Shown here: positions 36,156 through 51,100 of the stretch, in pieces
Layout: the number at the start of each line of letters is the position of its first letter
Position numbering within the stretch: the first letter of the stretch is position 1
Assembly: GCA_963556495.2 (NCBI GenBank)
Contig: OY747723.1
Span: forward strand, 14,976,501-15,040,500
DNA length: 64,000 nt
DNA from: Valencia hispanica
Taxonomy: Eukaryota > Chordata > Actinopteri > Cyprinodontiformes > Valenciidae
Direction of reading: 5' to 3'
The notes under the pieces: generated by a model
What the model was told of the DNA's origin: nothing
Database searches by the model: none
What the model saw: only the letters and a program-made list of their open reading frames with translations
Translations under genes and position numbers: made by a program

Positions 36156-39100
36156 TTAGTGTTTTGAACTTCTTGGAGGATGCGAGATGAAGGCGAGATG
36201 CCGGCGTCGTTCCTTAAGGTCTCCCCAAGGTGGTGGGGGGATAGCCAGGGAAGTTGGATGAGGAGGTGCTGTATGATGACCGGCTGACTTATTGCCTGCT
36301 CTGGCGCCAATCATTGCTGGGAGACTCTGATTGCGCCTCAGGCCATCCATCAGACTCCCCCCGCCCGCTGACACAAATGTGGCAGATTCTTGGTGCGGCA
36401 CTGGAGCGTCAGACTCCGAACCGTGCAGCACCTTAGTGAAGCCTAATCGACGAAGTCTCTCTACCAAACCAACGCTGACCAGGTTGGCCTTGTCTCGGCC
36501 CGACTTGGAACAAGACGATAGGCTAGTGGCTTCCTGGGAAGGGCTTGGCAAATCAGGATGTGGGGCTCGGCCCAGGTTCAACCCGTACACATCTTGGAGA
36601 AAGAGCTCTGCAGGCCGCGAGGCTAGAAAATTGTCAGACGGATGCTGGCGAGACTCTGTAGGCACAGGGGAGGGAGTGGGAGACTGGGAGGGGGAGTTGG
36701 GAGGTGTGCTAGGCATGAGTCGCAACAGGGGCCGCCGTGGAGCAGATGTGGGCAATGAAGAGGGGACATCAGTGGAAACTTGTGCAGAAATGCCTCTCTC
36801 CAGGACCAGTTTGGCCAGACCGCTGGGAGGTACTAGAGGGCGTCGAGGGGGGAAAGAGTCACCCAAACTTAGTCTGCAGGGAGTTACAGGAGTACTGGGA
36901 CCTGTTCTCATGGAGCTGGGCGTGTTGGCTGAAAGGGACGACTGCGAACTAAAAGAAAACAAAGCCACAGTCAAGAAAATGTGTCACCTGAATAACCAAC
37001 TTTTCGATTTTTAAAACTAACAAACTTGTGGACATTTAGAGTTATTTATCTCAACTTCTATCTGAAGTCTCTTTAAGATTTCCACCTAATCTCTAAAGAC
37101 TCCACTTTCAAATCGGATGTTTTCTTACTTATTTGTCATACTTTAAAGCTGGCTTACCTTGATGTGACCTGTGTGATGTCAGTAGGGTGGAGAATGCGAC
37201 ATGTTGTGAAAGTGTAGGTAGAGAAGGTGGAGCTCTGACTCTTTCCTGGGTTTTGGACTAGAAACAAAACAAAGCTCATGAGAAAATCTCACAGAGATGG
37301 TGCAGCATTGAAGTCTTCAAAATTAAAGAAAAACTGTACCAAAAGAAGATGACGTTGAGGTCGAAGTTCTGCTTTGTGCCTGGAGAGCTGCTGTAGAAGC
37401 TCCTGGAATGGGGTGAGGCGATTGCTTGGATTTCTCTGTGACATGATTGGGTGTCAAACAAAGGTCCAGATGGGCAAAGGAGGAAGTGGATGGTGCTCCA
37501 GGCGATGTCGGCCTGATCAAGGGTAGAGGTGCAGTGGTGCGAGGTGCAACAGAATGGTTTCTGTCGGCAGGTGTCGATGAACAGCGCACGTTGAAGGTTA
37601 TTCCACATTCCTCCTCTTCCTCATCGAGCTCCTCCTTACCCTTTTCGGCTGTTCCTTTCTCAAGGACAGCAATCTCTCTGTGCTCTTCACCCTCCTCATC
37701 CTCCTCCATGTCTGACAGCTGGAACACGGCATCCTGAGCCAGAGGTCGGAAACCCTTAGTCACAACCCCAGGGTGTGGGTCTAAGATGGTGGCTAGATGG
37801 GGTTTGGCAAGCTGCTGCCAGTGATGGAGCGTCAAGGAGCCTAAAGACAAACATAATGTAGAGAATAATAGTTTTTAAAGAAATTCAGTTGACATCTATA
37901 CCAAACTTTTACCTGATTTTTTATTTATTAAGCTAACAAACAGAAACTGTGCTCATTGTTTATTAAATATAACCTTTGTGCAAATGTATAAAAAATAGAA
38001 AAACAAAAAAACTGCAGGTACATTGGGGCTCACAGCCTTTACTTTCACATATAAATGTAGCTCAGGTATACTCCAATGCCTCTGATCATCTTTGAGATGT
38101 TTCCACAACTTGATTGGAGACCAGCTGTGCTAAATTAGGTTAATTGAACATGATTTGGAGAGGACAGTGCACATCAGAGCAGAAACCAAGCAAAGAAACA
38201 ATTTGTCTGTAGAACTCAAAGACTGGACTCTGGCTTCAGGACCAGTCCTTAGGTTTCCTTGAGTGGGCTAGCAAGAATCTGGACTTCCATCCAATCGAGC
38301 GTCTCTGGAAAGACCTAAAAATTGTACAGACGCTGCCCATCAGACTGAAATGTAAAACTTTATGCTTTGTCATTATGTATAATATTTTAAGAGGAAAATA
38401 TATTTAATCCATTTTGGAATAAGGCTATATAACTTAAAAACCAAGTGAAGCACAGGGAATACTTTTCAAATGTGAAGAAATGAGAAGACAGCTTACAAGC
38501 TAACGTTACCATGCTAATTTACGACATATTTAGCTCAAATTGTGAAAGAAAAATATACCCTAAAATCTAGTCAAAATGTCTGAACCAACACTTATAAACA
38601 ACCTGCTTACTTGTCAGCAGTTTACACACTTGTTATTATAATGTAGATGGTGACTTTTCCCAATAGCAGTTTTTTAATTATCAATAACCCTTGCTCAGAT
38701 TAGCAAATAGCATTAGGTAGTCAGCATAACTGAGCTAATTCAGCTCATTTAAAACCAATTTGAACTCCTAGATATTTATAAATTCAAAAAATTAACAACT
38801 TAAATAACTTCTCTAAAGAAATTGTAATTTAACAAATACTTTTATGAGAAAGCAAGTCAATCTAAAGCTAGCTAGCGGTTAAAGAGAAAGCTAATTTTTG
38901 AGGCTCTAAACTAATAAATAATTACAAGACGCAAAAAACGTTTATCTTAAATTTCTGACTTTTAACCCCCTACATTTAAAGTACATTGATATTTTTTGAG
39001 TTAGCAAGTCAAGCTAAAACTAGCTAAAAGTAACGGTCTCCAAACAAAGTAGCAATAAATAAAAACTCTGAATTTAAACCTATATTGGCCTAAGACAACC

Positions 39101-42100
39101 AAAAGCCGTTTAACAATCAAGTTAACTTCAGCTCACAAAGGACTGGTCGGAGTACAACAATTGTTGTTTGACATATTTCAAGTGTTATGAAGCATTTTAC
39201 ATGTTAATGTAGTATTAGGCCAGCTGGGCAGAGTCTCAAGGCAACAGATGCTCACATCGGACACAAATTGCATGGCCCAAAATGAGAGTTGGAAACAAGA
39301 AAATAGGCATGTATATTGCAACTAATATTGGCATGCAAAATCGACCAATATTAACAACATTGCAAGATTTTCCAATATCGTGCGGTCCCTCTCTGCATAC
39401 CCCTGAATTAGTTTTTCTGACACATATAGATGTTTAGATTAAAACAAGACAGAATGCAAGCTTTACTGGCTCCATTTCACACACCAGTATTCATAAACTT
39501 GAGAAGTATTTATATAGGAGTGAATAAAGAAGTTATTTATCCCACAATTGCACAACAGAATGTGTTGTATATTTTCCGATAGGTAAAGAAAACTATTGTA
39601 TTAAACTAGTTCAATACTACTAAGATTTAATAACTCCTACGTTTAAAAAAATTAGTACGTGGATCTCCCCAGTTTTGAAATAAGTGCTAACAAACAGCAA
39701 TGTTGCCATGGAAATATTACCTTCCATTGGTTTGACAATCTGAAGCTTCTCAGGCAAGAAGGTCTTGAAAACAGTGGAGCCGACTGTGAGATCGGAGAGG
39801 TTGGAAAAGGAGGAGAGCACGCTGCCTATTGGGGAGCTGCTGTCACTACCCTCTCCATCTGCTTCTGCCCCTGATGAGGTCTGCAGCTTCTTCTCACGCT
39901 CCGCCTGGAAGAACTGACGCTCAGATAAGAAGTTTTGCCGCCTTAAAGATAGCCGATGGAGAGCTTTGGTTAGCTCATTGCCCCCAGGTAATCTTGGCCT
40001 GCCCATTTGTACCTCCTCCCTGCCAACAAGATATAGATCACGATTTAAAACATTTCATTATATTTTGACTGTAGGCCAAAAAAGGTAACGCTCTCTTACT
40101 CTTGTGCAGATTGGAAAGGTTGGGCTGTCATTACTAGAGAACTCTGTCCAGAACCGGGGATAGGCGCGGTGGCCGAAGCAGCACGACAAGCTGAGGCGTT
40201 GACCGAGCGAACTGTTTGGAAGACTCTCTTCTGGGAAATTCTGACAAAAATAAATACATTTTAAAAAAATTTTCTGATTTGTAAATAACTTTATGCAGAT
40301 GACATTGTTGCATGCAATTAGCTTCTTCAAAAAGCCGATGCTGCTTCAATTCAACAAGCAACAGAATTCAAATGAATTGTTCTTTTCACATTTCTACTAT
40401 ATGTAGATTACATTGTTACATACATTTTATTTCTAATAAGCAGTTCAGGCTTTTTAGCCTGAACTGCTTCAAATCAAATATGCCAAGAGAGTTAGAAAAT
40501 GTCTTATAAAAAATAAGCAGAAGGGCAATTTGGAACAAAAACCAGTCAGATTTAAGTCTCCAACCTTTGGTCTTGAAAGGCAGTCTCCTCCTCAATGCTT
40601 AGCTCTCTCCTCATTGAGCCCTCAATCTCTGCTGCCAATGATTCCTGTTTTCACACAATTTGGGAGGCACTGTTAAGATTTCCCCAACTAAACAAACAAA
40701 AATAATTTTCTCACATGTATTAATTTTTAATTTGGGGGAAAAATGTTGTTTTCTTACCATGGGGTAGAGACCGTAAGAAAGATGTCGTCGCATCCCAGAG
40801 GAGGGGCTGCTTCTACTGCGAAGCTCCTTGATCTCCTCCTGGGACTCGTGGAGCATTTCCACACACTCTGCATTCCTTTCTGCCAGCTCGTTCAGCTGCC
40901 AGGAGCACAAACATGGATATTTTCAAAAGTTCCTCTTGAAAGATGTTAACATTAATAAAAAAGGGGGGGTATGTTCCTTCACTATATATTACAAGCTTCA
41001 GCGTACCTCTGCTGTTAGCTGTCTCTGGGCATCTTTGGAGGCCTGAAGGTGGATCCTTAGCTCTTCTTTCTCAAGAGCCAGCTTTAGAGAACCAACAACA
41101 GCAAACAAGACTTCACACAGGTTTTTGGTTGTTATGGTATGTGGCTTAAGCTTCTAAAAGCCAGACGTACTCACCTCCTTTACTCTGTGTTGCAGCTCTA
41201 CTATCTGAGAGAGCAGCTGAGCGATTTCTTCTTGGTGCCTGACCAGCTCTTCGTTCTTCTGAGACAGTTCGTCCGTCAGAGACACCATCTGACTGTTGGA
41301 CTCACCTATGAGGAGTTAGATTCATTGATACAAGGTACAACTACTACAGTGTCTTGAAAAACTGTTCACTTTCTATTAAGTATTGACTCGCTTGGTAAAA
41401 CATTGCTTTCACTTTGCTACTATGTCTCGGTGAATTACATAAAACAGATTGCAGATTCCTAGTAAAAATTGGAAGAAGATCAAGCAGTCAGAGTATTTTT
41501 GCCAGGTGCAATATATTCCCAATTGTAAATGGGTCCAAGCTGCGTGTATGTGTACGTCTGACTCACGAAGTTCTTTAACACAGTCCCTGACGAGCTGCTG
41601 CTCCTTCTCCTCATAAGTCATGGTGTCTCTCTTCAGCTGACACGCCTGGAAGAAAAATACAATGTTCCCGTTTCCATGTCATGAAAGAAATCCTTAGATA
41701 ATGGTTCTAGCGTAGATAGAAAAAAGTAAATGCAAGGTAAAATGGAACCAGCAAAAGTTGCGACTCATTTAATTTCCACTTTGAGAACTCCGTACCTCAG
41801 ACCTCAGTGCCTGGTTCTCCTCCTCCAGGTCCTGCAGCTTATTCTGCAGATGCTCCAGCTGGCTGAGTGCAGCGGCGGCGGCTGTGGGCCCCCCCAGCAG
41901 CTGAGGCTGCAGTTGGGGGGTCGAGGCAGTGGAGTCTTGCTCTCCCTCCTCCGAGGCACTGGCCACTATCCGGAGCAGCTCATCCTTCTTAGTTAGCTCA
42001 TGCTGTAGCTGGTGAACCTGACCAGTGAGGTAGGGTAGAAACCTTGTCATTTAGCTGGATACATTTTGTCGAATATTTGATTTTATTTCAAATTTACCTT

Positions 42101-45100
42101 TAAAAACAGACTGAATAACTTATTTTTGGATGAATCTCGACAGTATTTTATCTGAACTTTAAACTCTTTACTCGCTTCCATGTAAGCCCCTCGTCAGATA
42201 CAGGATACAGCTGTATGCAGATGGAACTGTTATATACATTTAATTTCTCTTTAAAAAAAAAAAAAAAAACTAGTGCTGGGTCAACCATCCTAAATGTGTA
42301 AATGTGGAGACATATCCCCTAAACATTGTGATTTCTTAACGCACAGTTGAAACCAGAAGTTTACATACCCCGAATAAAGTTTTCTCAGTGTAAATCAGAC
42401 CAAACCTCTCATGTTTTAGATCAGGTAGAATAACCAAAATTATTTCTATTTGCTAAATGCTACAATAATGAGAGAAAGAATATGTCAGATGTATTTATTA
42501 ATGTCTTCAAAATCAGAGCTTGTTCACCTCTGAGTCACAGATTCTGTCTCGTTTCTGAGCGGTATAATGATTGGACATTCCCATCATGTCTATAATTGTG
42601 TATAATTGTGTGAACAGATTAACGCGGCACCTTCAAACATCAGGAGGTTGTTCCTAAAGGTGAACCAGACTTGTGCAGCTCCACAATTCTCTTCCTGATA
42701 GGTTGACTGATTTCCTTTAGCTTTTCCCATCGTGTCAAACAAAAAACAGAGGGTGCTCCAGGTGCGCCTCCAATTAACTCAAACGTGTCTGTTAACCTAT
42801 CAGAATCAGAAAGGGTTTTATTGCCAAATGTTGGGTAGGTTTACAACATTAGGAAATTGCTGCGGTACTTTGTGCAAACATACAAGAACAAACAGACAAA
42901 CACTTAAATAAAAATATAATATGCCAAACAGACTGATATATACATGAGTGCTGGTAACGATCGGCGCAAATCAGACAGGTTAAAAAAAAACACAATATGG
43001 GTCATGTAACTGAGCGGGTGGTGGGAACAGTCTTAGGATTATTGTTCATGAGTCCAACAGCAGAGGGGAAGAAACGGTTCTCATGGCGAGAGGTTCTGGT
43101 CCGAATGGACCGGAGCCTCCTGCCTGAGGGGAGCAGGTCAACCAGTCTGTGTCCAGGGTGAGAAGGGTGATCCGACCTGCACGCCCAAGTGTCCTGGAGG
43201 TGTACAGGTCCTGCAGAGATGGGAGTCTGCAGCCAATCACCTTCTCAGCAGAGCACACAACACGCTACAGTCTCGGTTTGTCCTTGATGGTGACGCCAGC
43301 ATACCACACGGTGATGGAGGAGGTGAGGATGAACTTGATGATTGCAGTGTAGAACTGCATCATCATCCGTGTTGGCAGATTGAATTTCTTCAGCTGCCTC
43401 AGGAAGTACATCCTCTGCTGGGCCTTCTTTATGACCGAGGTGATGGTGGGGTCCCACTTGAGGTCCTGGGTGATGGTGGTAGCCAGGAAGCGGAATCAGT
43501 CCACAGTGGTGATGGGGGTGTCAGTCAGGACGATGGGGGGGGAGTGGGGCTGTGTGCTTCCTAAAGTCTACAATAATCTCCACTGTCTTCTGGGCGTTCA
43601 GCACAAGGTTGTTGTGGCTGCACCAGGACACCAGAAGTTCAGCCTCCATCCTGTAGGCAGACTCATCCCCGCCCGAGATGAGTCCAATAACGGTGGTGTC
43701 ATCTGCAAACTTAATTAGCTTGACAGACTGGTGGTTGGAGGTGCAGCAGTTGGTGTACAGGGAGAAGAGCAGAGGAGAAAGAACACAGCCCTGAGGGGAC
43801 CCGGTGCTGATGGTCCGAGAGTCCGAGACCTTCTTCCCCAGCCTCACATGCTGCTTCCTGTCCGTCAGGAAGTCAGTGATCCACCTGCAGATGGGATCTG
43901 GCACGTTCATCTGGGATAGCTTGCCTCGGAGAAGGTTCTGAGAAGATAGTGTTGAAGGCAGAGCTGAAGTCCACAAGCAGGATCCTGGCGTAGGTTCCCG
44001 GGGAGTCCAGATACTGCAGGATGAAGTGAAGAGCGATGTTGATGGCATCATCTACAGACCTGTTGGCTCTGTAGGCAAACTGCAGAGGGTCCAGGATGGG
44101 GGCCGTGAGGGTCTTGAGATAGGACAGAACCAGGCGCTCAAATGACTGTTGAAGTTTCCTAAGCCACGGCATCATCACCTGGGCTTTCCCTCATTGTTTA
44201 GACAGTAATCATTCTTTATGTAAATTTCTGATTTGAAGAAATTAATAAATAAATCTGACATTCTCTCTCATTGTGGATTTTCGCAAACGGAAATCATTTA
44301 GGTAATTCTAACTGACCTAAAACAAGAGAAATTTGTTCTGATTTAACTTCAGACAACGGGAGAGAAAAAGGTGTATGTGGGTTTTTTTAGGTTTTTTTTT
44401 TATTTAGTATATGGAAACTTCTGGTTTCCCAAAATGTTAAGCACCTTTACTTGTAAAAGAAATAACTTTAGCTAAATATGCAACAAAAATCAGTACCTGG
44501 TCCACAGCTTGTGCGAGCTGCTCCTCCACTGCGTCATTTCGTTCCTGCAGCAGGTGGTTTCTCTGCAGAAGTGACTGGCCGATCTGAGCTGCAAACTCCA
44601 GATCTCTGTCTCGCTGTCCAATAAGAACACAGGATACCCAGAGGTGATACGGTCACTCGCTGCTGCTTTTTGAGACGAAAGCAAATGTTGGCCAAGTTCA
44701 CCAAGGGACACCTACCTCAGCCAAAAGATGTGTGACCAGTTCGATGTCATTGTAGGTCTTGGTCATCTGCTCCACTCGATCGGCACTGAGGACTGAATAA
44801 GGGAAAAAATAAAATAAAAATCACCTTACGCTAGCTTGTTCGTTATCTAGCACGTATGCTGTTGCACATGCCACCAAAACGTACACTCATGCAGCTCAAA
44901 ACAAAAACTTAATGAAAAAAAAGAAAAAACCTTTCACTCCAAACTACAGTAAATAGCATGCTAGATTTACTTACTACCTACCCAACGTTCTGTCTACTCG
45001 CAACACACCCAGACAAAAGACACGCCAAACAGTGCTACGAGCTGTTAACGTTTCTATCAGCAGACCTATGCATACGCATTTTCTGCTGTTGTCTACAGGC

Positions 45101-48100
45101 AAAAAGGCAATAAAAGCCGCTAAGTCACACTGGTGTTAAAACGAGAAGCTTCAGAGAGTAACAGGGAGGCAGGAAACGAGTGAGGGATACCTTTGGAGAG
45201 GCTCTGAGAGCCGGGATGGGAATAAGAAGAGGGCTCCAAAGCAAGATAAGCTAGAGAGAGAGGAGAGGGAGAAGATGGTACAGTTTAAGAAGAATACAGT
45301 GCTTTGCAAAAGTATTCACACTCCTTGAAATTTTTCGAGAGAAGCAGCCAGCCTTGTAACTATGGAGGAGCTGCAGGGATCCAAGTTCAGGTGGGAACAG
45401 GTAGGCCATTAGTTGTCAGCCCTTTGCCACAAGTCATGTAGGGGACACAGCAAACATGTGGCAGGTTGGACCAAAACATGGCGGTGGCAGCATCATGGTA
45501 TGGGGATGTTTTCATCGTTAGAGACGGGTAAGCTGAACGGAGTGGGTTTAAAAAATGAAATTAAATAAAAAAACTGGAAGAAAAGAAGGGCCTAGTCAAA
45601 GTCCAGACAAAAGATGTCTGCACACAGCCTAAAAACACTTTCAGCTATAATCGCATCAGAAGGTGTTTGAATGAGGTCGCCTGGACATATATTTTTAATG
45701 GTTTGCTTCTGAGAGAAAAAAAAAAAAAAAAAAAAAAAAAAAACATGTTTCATTTTCCTTCCACTTAACTTTACCCACCAGTAAAAACACCCATAAAATA
45801 AACTGAAGAGAAAAAGTTCAAGGGACAGGACTTCTGCAAGGCACTGTTGGAACAACCTGGCTGCTTAAAAGGAGAACGGGACAGAAAGAAACGAATGAGA
45901 TGAAACAACCTTCCTAGGTGTGTGGGAAGCTGAAGTGAGAAACAAAGAGTGAAAGCAGAAGCTTTAATAAATCACATTAGCTCTGAAGGATCTACTCATT
46001 AGTCCGATCTGCTCTTAGCACCTGAGTGGGTGTCAGCGGCGCTGCACGGACAGCTCCCCCAGTTTCCCCAGTTCCTCCTGTTTAAAGAGAAGCAGCAGCT
46101 CCGATCACTCGGCCGTCCTCATTGCTCCAAACCAATGCTGGACTTGCGCATACGCCTGCGGCGATAAATTGTGCTGGACCACAAAATTGCCCCGGATATA
46201 ATTGCGATGAATGACAACATTGTCGTTTTGAGACCGTTTTCAACTAATGCAATATAAATGCATGTACACCCTCTGAACGGTCGATAAACTTTCAACTCAA
46301 AAATGTCTTCCAGTTGCAGTGGTATGCGTTTTATTTTAATTATTCAATATAAATTAACAAAACAAGTGAAACAATAAAATTTTAAAAAATTGTTACTGTA
46401 TAAAACTAATTGCCCTTCAAACAAATATCACTTTGCTCAGACAGGAAAAACTACTAGTTAGAGAAGTTATGTAAGCAAGACATCCCATTTTACTCTCCCA
46501 CCACGGATATTTGGACCATATATTTATTTTTCTTCCAGTCTCTTTGGTAGAGAGAGGGAGACAAGTGAAGCAAACAAACAAGTGTGCAAACAGAAATTAT
46601 TATGGCTGGAAAACGTATTGAGCTTATTTGAATTCATCATGCAATTAATTGATTTGTCGTTTATTGAGACAGGCCAACTTTACGTCGCTTTTCTGATCAT
46701 TTCCCTTTGATTGAAGTACAAACATGACCATATCTTAGCAGAACTGACAGTTATAGATAAAAGACAATAGAAAGTACAAATAATGCGGAATGATGAAGTG
46801 TTCTGGCAGTGTAATAAAAGCATTGAAGCGGATGAGAGCATCCATCCAGTAATCCGAGACCGTTGACCACCTCTGGGTCTGGCTGCCCTCTCCTCCAGCT
46901 CCAGCCGGCTGAAAATAACCCCGGCCAGCAGAGAAAGATGGCTACACAAATATCTCTTTACCTCGTGGCTGGAGCCTTTCACTGTTGTAACGGCGATGCA
47001 CGTCCATGGTCCGGTTTTGATCATGCTTGATCGCAGTGAGGCACCAAAGCGGTCGGTCGTATTTACTTCGAAAGTTACACAGAAGGAAGACGACTGGACT
47101 GTGGTCACAATAAATTGCATAACTGAAAAGTTCAACTTCTTACTTAACGAGCGTTGTGGTTTTTATATTTATGAGTTGTACACGGTACAATGGTCAATGG
47201 CTGCAATCAAACACTGGCGCTTTCGCGGTATGGCTGGTTGGACCTTTGGTACCAATAAACTAACATTATAGAATGTGTTACAGACAGGGTGAAACGATTT
47301 CCAATGGTTGTATAAGAAAGTGAATGCATAATGGTGAAACTGATTATTATCAGGCAATAAAGCAAAGGTTAGATTAGAGTAGCTCATGGAGTAAAATGGT
47401 GTCGAATGATGCTATAAAAAGGGCTGAACTTTTCACGACAGACACCGTTTGGTTGCTTTCTGAAACATCTCCATTATCAAATTACCCAACATGCCACAGA
47501 GAACGATGTTGTTGCATCATCATTTTGTTAAATAACCATACAAGTATTGATTTTGTTTTTTTCTTCCACGTCACAACCGCAAACCTCAATGTATTTTAGT
47601 CAGCATCAGAGCATTTGGAGTTTTGCCACTGACTCAATTTATGTCCGGACTTTGACTAGGCCGTTTTAACAGCTCTGGCTGTATGTTTAGGGTTGCTGTC
47701 CTCTAACACAGAGATTCCCAAACCCGGGGCCAGTACCGGGCCGCAGAGAATAAATAACGTACAGTATTTCCATTTATTTATTATCAAAGTCTAAATCAGG
47801 CGTGCGATGAAAAAAAAAAAAAACACTTTAAAACTTAACACTTTATTCCTTCGTACCCGTGCGACAGCTTTGCAAGCTGTATGTTATTTTTAACTGAGGA
47901 AGATACGCCCGAGACAGATGAAGTGATGGTACGTCTCAATGCTACATAGCGGCTGTAGTCTATTGTGATAAGCAAATGTTACTATAGCAATGGAATTAGT
48001 CCTATAATCATACAACAATTCCCAAAATTCATTGCCTGTTTGTTGCCAGTCCACCGTCATACGAATGCTTAGAGAATCCAACGTAGTTCGGCAGTGGGAT

Positions 48101-51100
48101 TTTCAGTGGCTCATTCCTCTCAAAACAACACCTGGAGCTAGCTGGTACCGGGAGATGATTACCATCGTGGTAGGAATGAAATCCGGTCTGGTGGAAGATG
48201 CTGTATCAGACAAGCCTGCTATATTTCGTTCGCAACAAGTACTATGAGACGTTTCTGTGCGCATGATTCAAAATGGAAAACCCACAAAGACGCTAGTTAG
48301 GCAGCAAGGACTTAAACACGGCCATACAGTTGGTGAGTAACATTTAGTATTAAAGCAGCTGTTAGGCTGTTTAACCACCACTGCTCCCAACAAGCTCAAT
48401 ACGTGTTAACATGCTTGCTGTTATTTTCAGTGTTGTCTCATTTCAAATAACATTTCTGCCTTTATTCAAAAGTCTGTGTTACAGCGAAACTGGAAAAACC
48501 TCTGACTGAAGAAACTGTTGTTGAATGATAGTCTCACAAAGAGGATGCTGAGGATTGTCCATTATTACATCTCTGTCACTTTTTGTAAATGGTCTGTTCT
48601 TTAATGCACAATTAGACATGTATATTTTGTCAATAATTTTAAGTGACCCTGCTCAGTTGCACATTTCTTAAACCGGAGTATGCTTTTTTAAAATAACTTA
48701 ACAGTAAAGGTAAAGTGTGTGAATACTTTTTACAAGGTACTGTATTTTGTCAGTAGTAGTTAAATATAGTTTAGGAAGTCATAGGCTGTTTTCTTAGTGG
48801 ACTCAGTTGTCTCTTCATTGACGCATTTAGCATACTGGACCTTATTAATAGTCGGAGCGAGCAGTAATATAAAACTCTTAAGATCAAACTGCAGTAAGAA
48901 ACATTACAAGAATCTTCAATTCAGACCTTTTTCTTAGCAATGCAACATTTAATCCACAATGTGCAATTGTTGCATGTGCTTCTAACTGGAAAATTGCAGA
49001 GTAAACAAAGCTTAAGGTTTAACCTACTCCCTTGTAAGGCTCTCCCTGACCTTGCCGACAATTTGTACACACACACACACACACGACAAAAACAGCAGAG
49101 TCCTGATGGCTACGCTTACCTTCCACAGCGCAAGTATCGTACACCTCCTCATTGTGGACTTTTAAGCCCGGCATGCTCTTTCCTCTACTGTCCTGCTTTC
49201 ATCCTCTGTTTCATCTCCCCCCCCCCTAAGCTCCCCCCTCCCCGATCAGACCCCGTCTCGTGACTTTGGCCCCTGTGCTTCACTCCGGCGAGGTCAGTGC
49301 ATTCCTCTTTAGTTCTCATGCATACACACACCCACAGCCGAGGCAGATGCAGAGATGAACTGTGTCCGGTGGCATGTGAAATCCAAGATAACCCGAGACT
49401 CTTGTCAACAATACCAGGCTTGGCTGATGAAAAGAAAAGCACACTTACTCATATACCGCAGAGTCTCTTCGGCCAGCATGGGAGAGATGGAGTTGGTCTG
49501 TGCGGGACCCTCGTCTGGAGAGCAGCTTGGGGAGACCACCCAGTCCTGACTGTCCGACAGGTACAGGGAGCCAGAGCCGGCGGAGCAGGAGCCCAGCGAG
49601 CTGGAGGTGTAATGCCTCCCGCTGCTGCCCAGCCCCTCATCTGGAAACCCCACAGAGATGTTAATCACGCTTCTAATGTCAGCCTCTTTTGGGGAATTAC
49701 AAAAATGTGGTCTAAAAATGAACATTGAATGCTTTACCAGAATTCGCACAACAAAATATAAAAAGAAAACTTATTTTAAGTAATAGTATAAATTATATTC
49801 TATTTGCTGCACTTCTTTGAACAATTTCACACTTTAAGACTGAAAAAATTGAAATGCCAAAAAAAGAAAATCTGTGATGTTTTATTGAAATGGCAAGAGA
49901 GTAACAACACCACAGCTCTCTATTTTTGCCAGGTCTTCAAAGCTCCTTTCTTTCAAGCCCATTAGACACAAGTAAACCACAAGTAATGGACATAAGACTG
50001 GCAGGTTTCTACTTGAGAACAATATACTGTGAAGCACCTTGTAATATTAAGGAGGCCAGTTTATAAGAGAGATACACAGAGAAACTGGTTGGTGACTGGA
50101 ATCGGCTAATTTTATTAGACTAACCTTAAAAGTTAGCAAAGCTAACTGCGCAAATCTTGCTAACTGCTGACAAAAGATGCTAAAAACAGCTTAAAATGTC
50201 TACTGTATACATCGCATCGTCTTTGTTTTGACATAATAGTCAAATCCTGGTGAACTGCAGAGCTTTGTAATGCCAACTGCTCTCTCACACACAGTGTGAC
50301 GTCACCTCTGCTCCTAATGTAATCATTGATTACATTAGGAACATTGTATTTAGCAGTTTTTCCCCACGTAATCTAGGCTACATGTGACACCCTGTCTAAA
50401 ATACTTTGGTTTATCAACCATAAACTGGATTATTCGACAATGAACACAGATTTTCAGATTTCTGGAACGCTTTATCCATTTGTGAATATTGTGTTTTATC
50501 ACATCTCAAAAGCTCTATATATCGCCATTTGACAACACATTCTTCCAACTAGGTTTCCATTGGGAAAAAAGGTTAAAGGATTTTTAAAAGAATAAAGAAC
50601 TGACATGAGGAAACAGGCCATTTATTGCTACACTTATGAATGAGATTTCATAGCACTGCCATGCTATCTTGGTAGCCTAGTGTGGGAAAAACAAAACACT
50701 AGCTCTGTGTTGGATTGGTCATTGCCTTCATATAGTCCTTTTTTTATGCCGACATCTGTAAATGAAACCAAATCAAGTCTCTAAAACCTAAGAGAGGCCC
50801 TAATGCGTTTTAATGTAGCTCACAAAAAGAGGAACTCTAGCTACAGAAACAATCAAATTCCTTCCGTAGAACAACTGAGAGTACTTTTGTGCTGTTGCTG
50901 TGCAGTTTCAGTGAATAAATGAGGGAGTGCTCTCTTCGGCCTGCCACTGTACAAGCCAATGACCTTCCACTTGAGCAAATATGTGGTTTAGTGGGAGACA
51001 TGAGCTAACAATAGCATTTGGCCCACAGCCTTGGCATACTGCACTGAGGGGAGGCGGGTCAGAGGTAAAACACCAAGCCAAAAGTAATTTTATACCCTTT

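Noticed and set aside
36331..37014. 227-codon plus-strand frame
   Set aside because: Antisense shadow of the last TRAK2 coding exon, whose minus-strand frame matches TRAK2 throughout.
46680..47135. 151-codon minus-strand frame in a TRAK2 intron
   Set aside because: No known domain and no splice sites linking it to TRAK2; possibly part of an unidentified repeat.
49297..49728. 143-codon plus-strand frame
   Set aside because: Antisense to the TRAK2 exon 49449-49640, which has matching phase and conserved residues on the minus strand.
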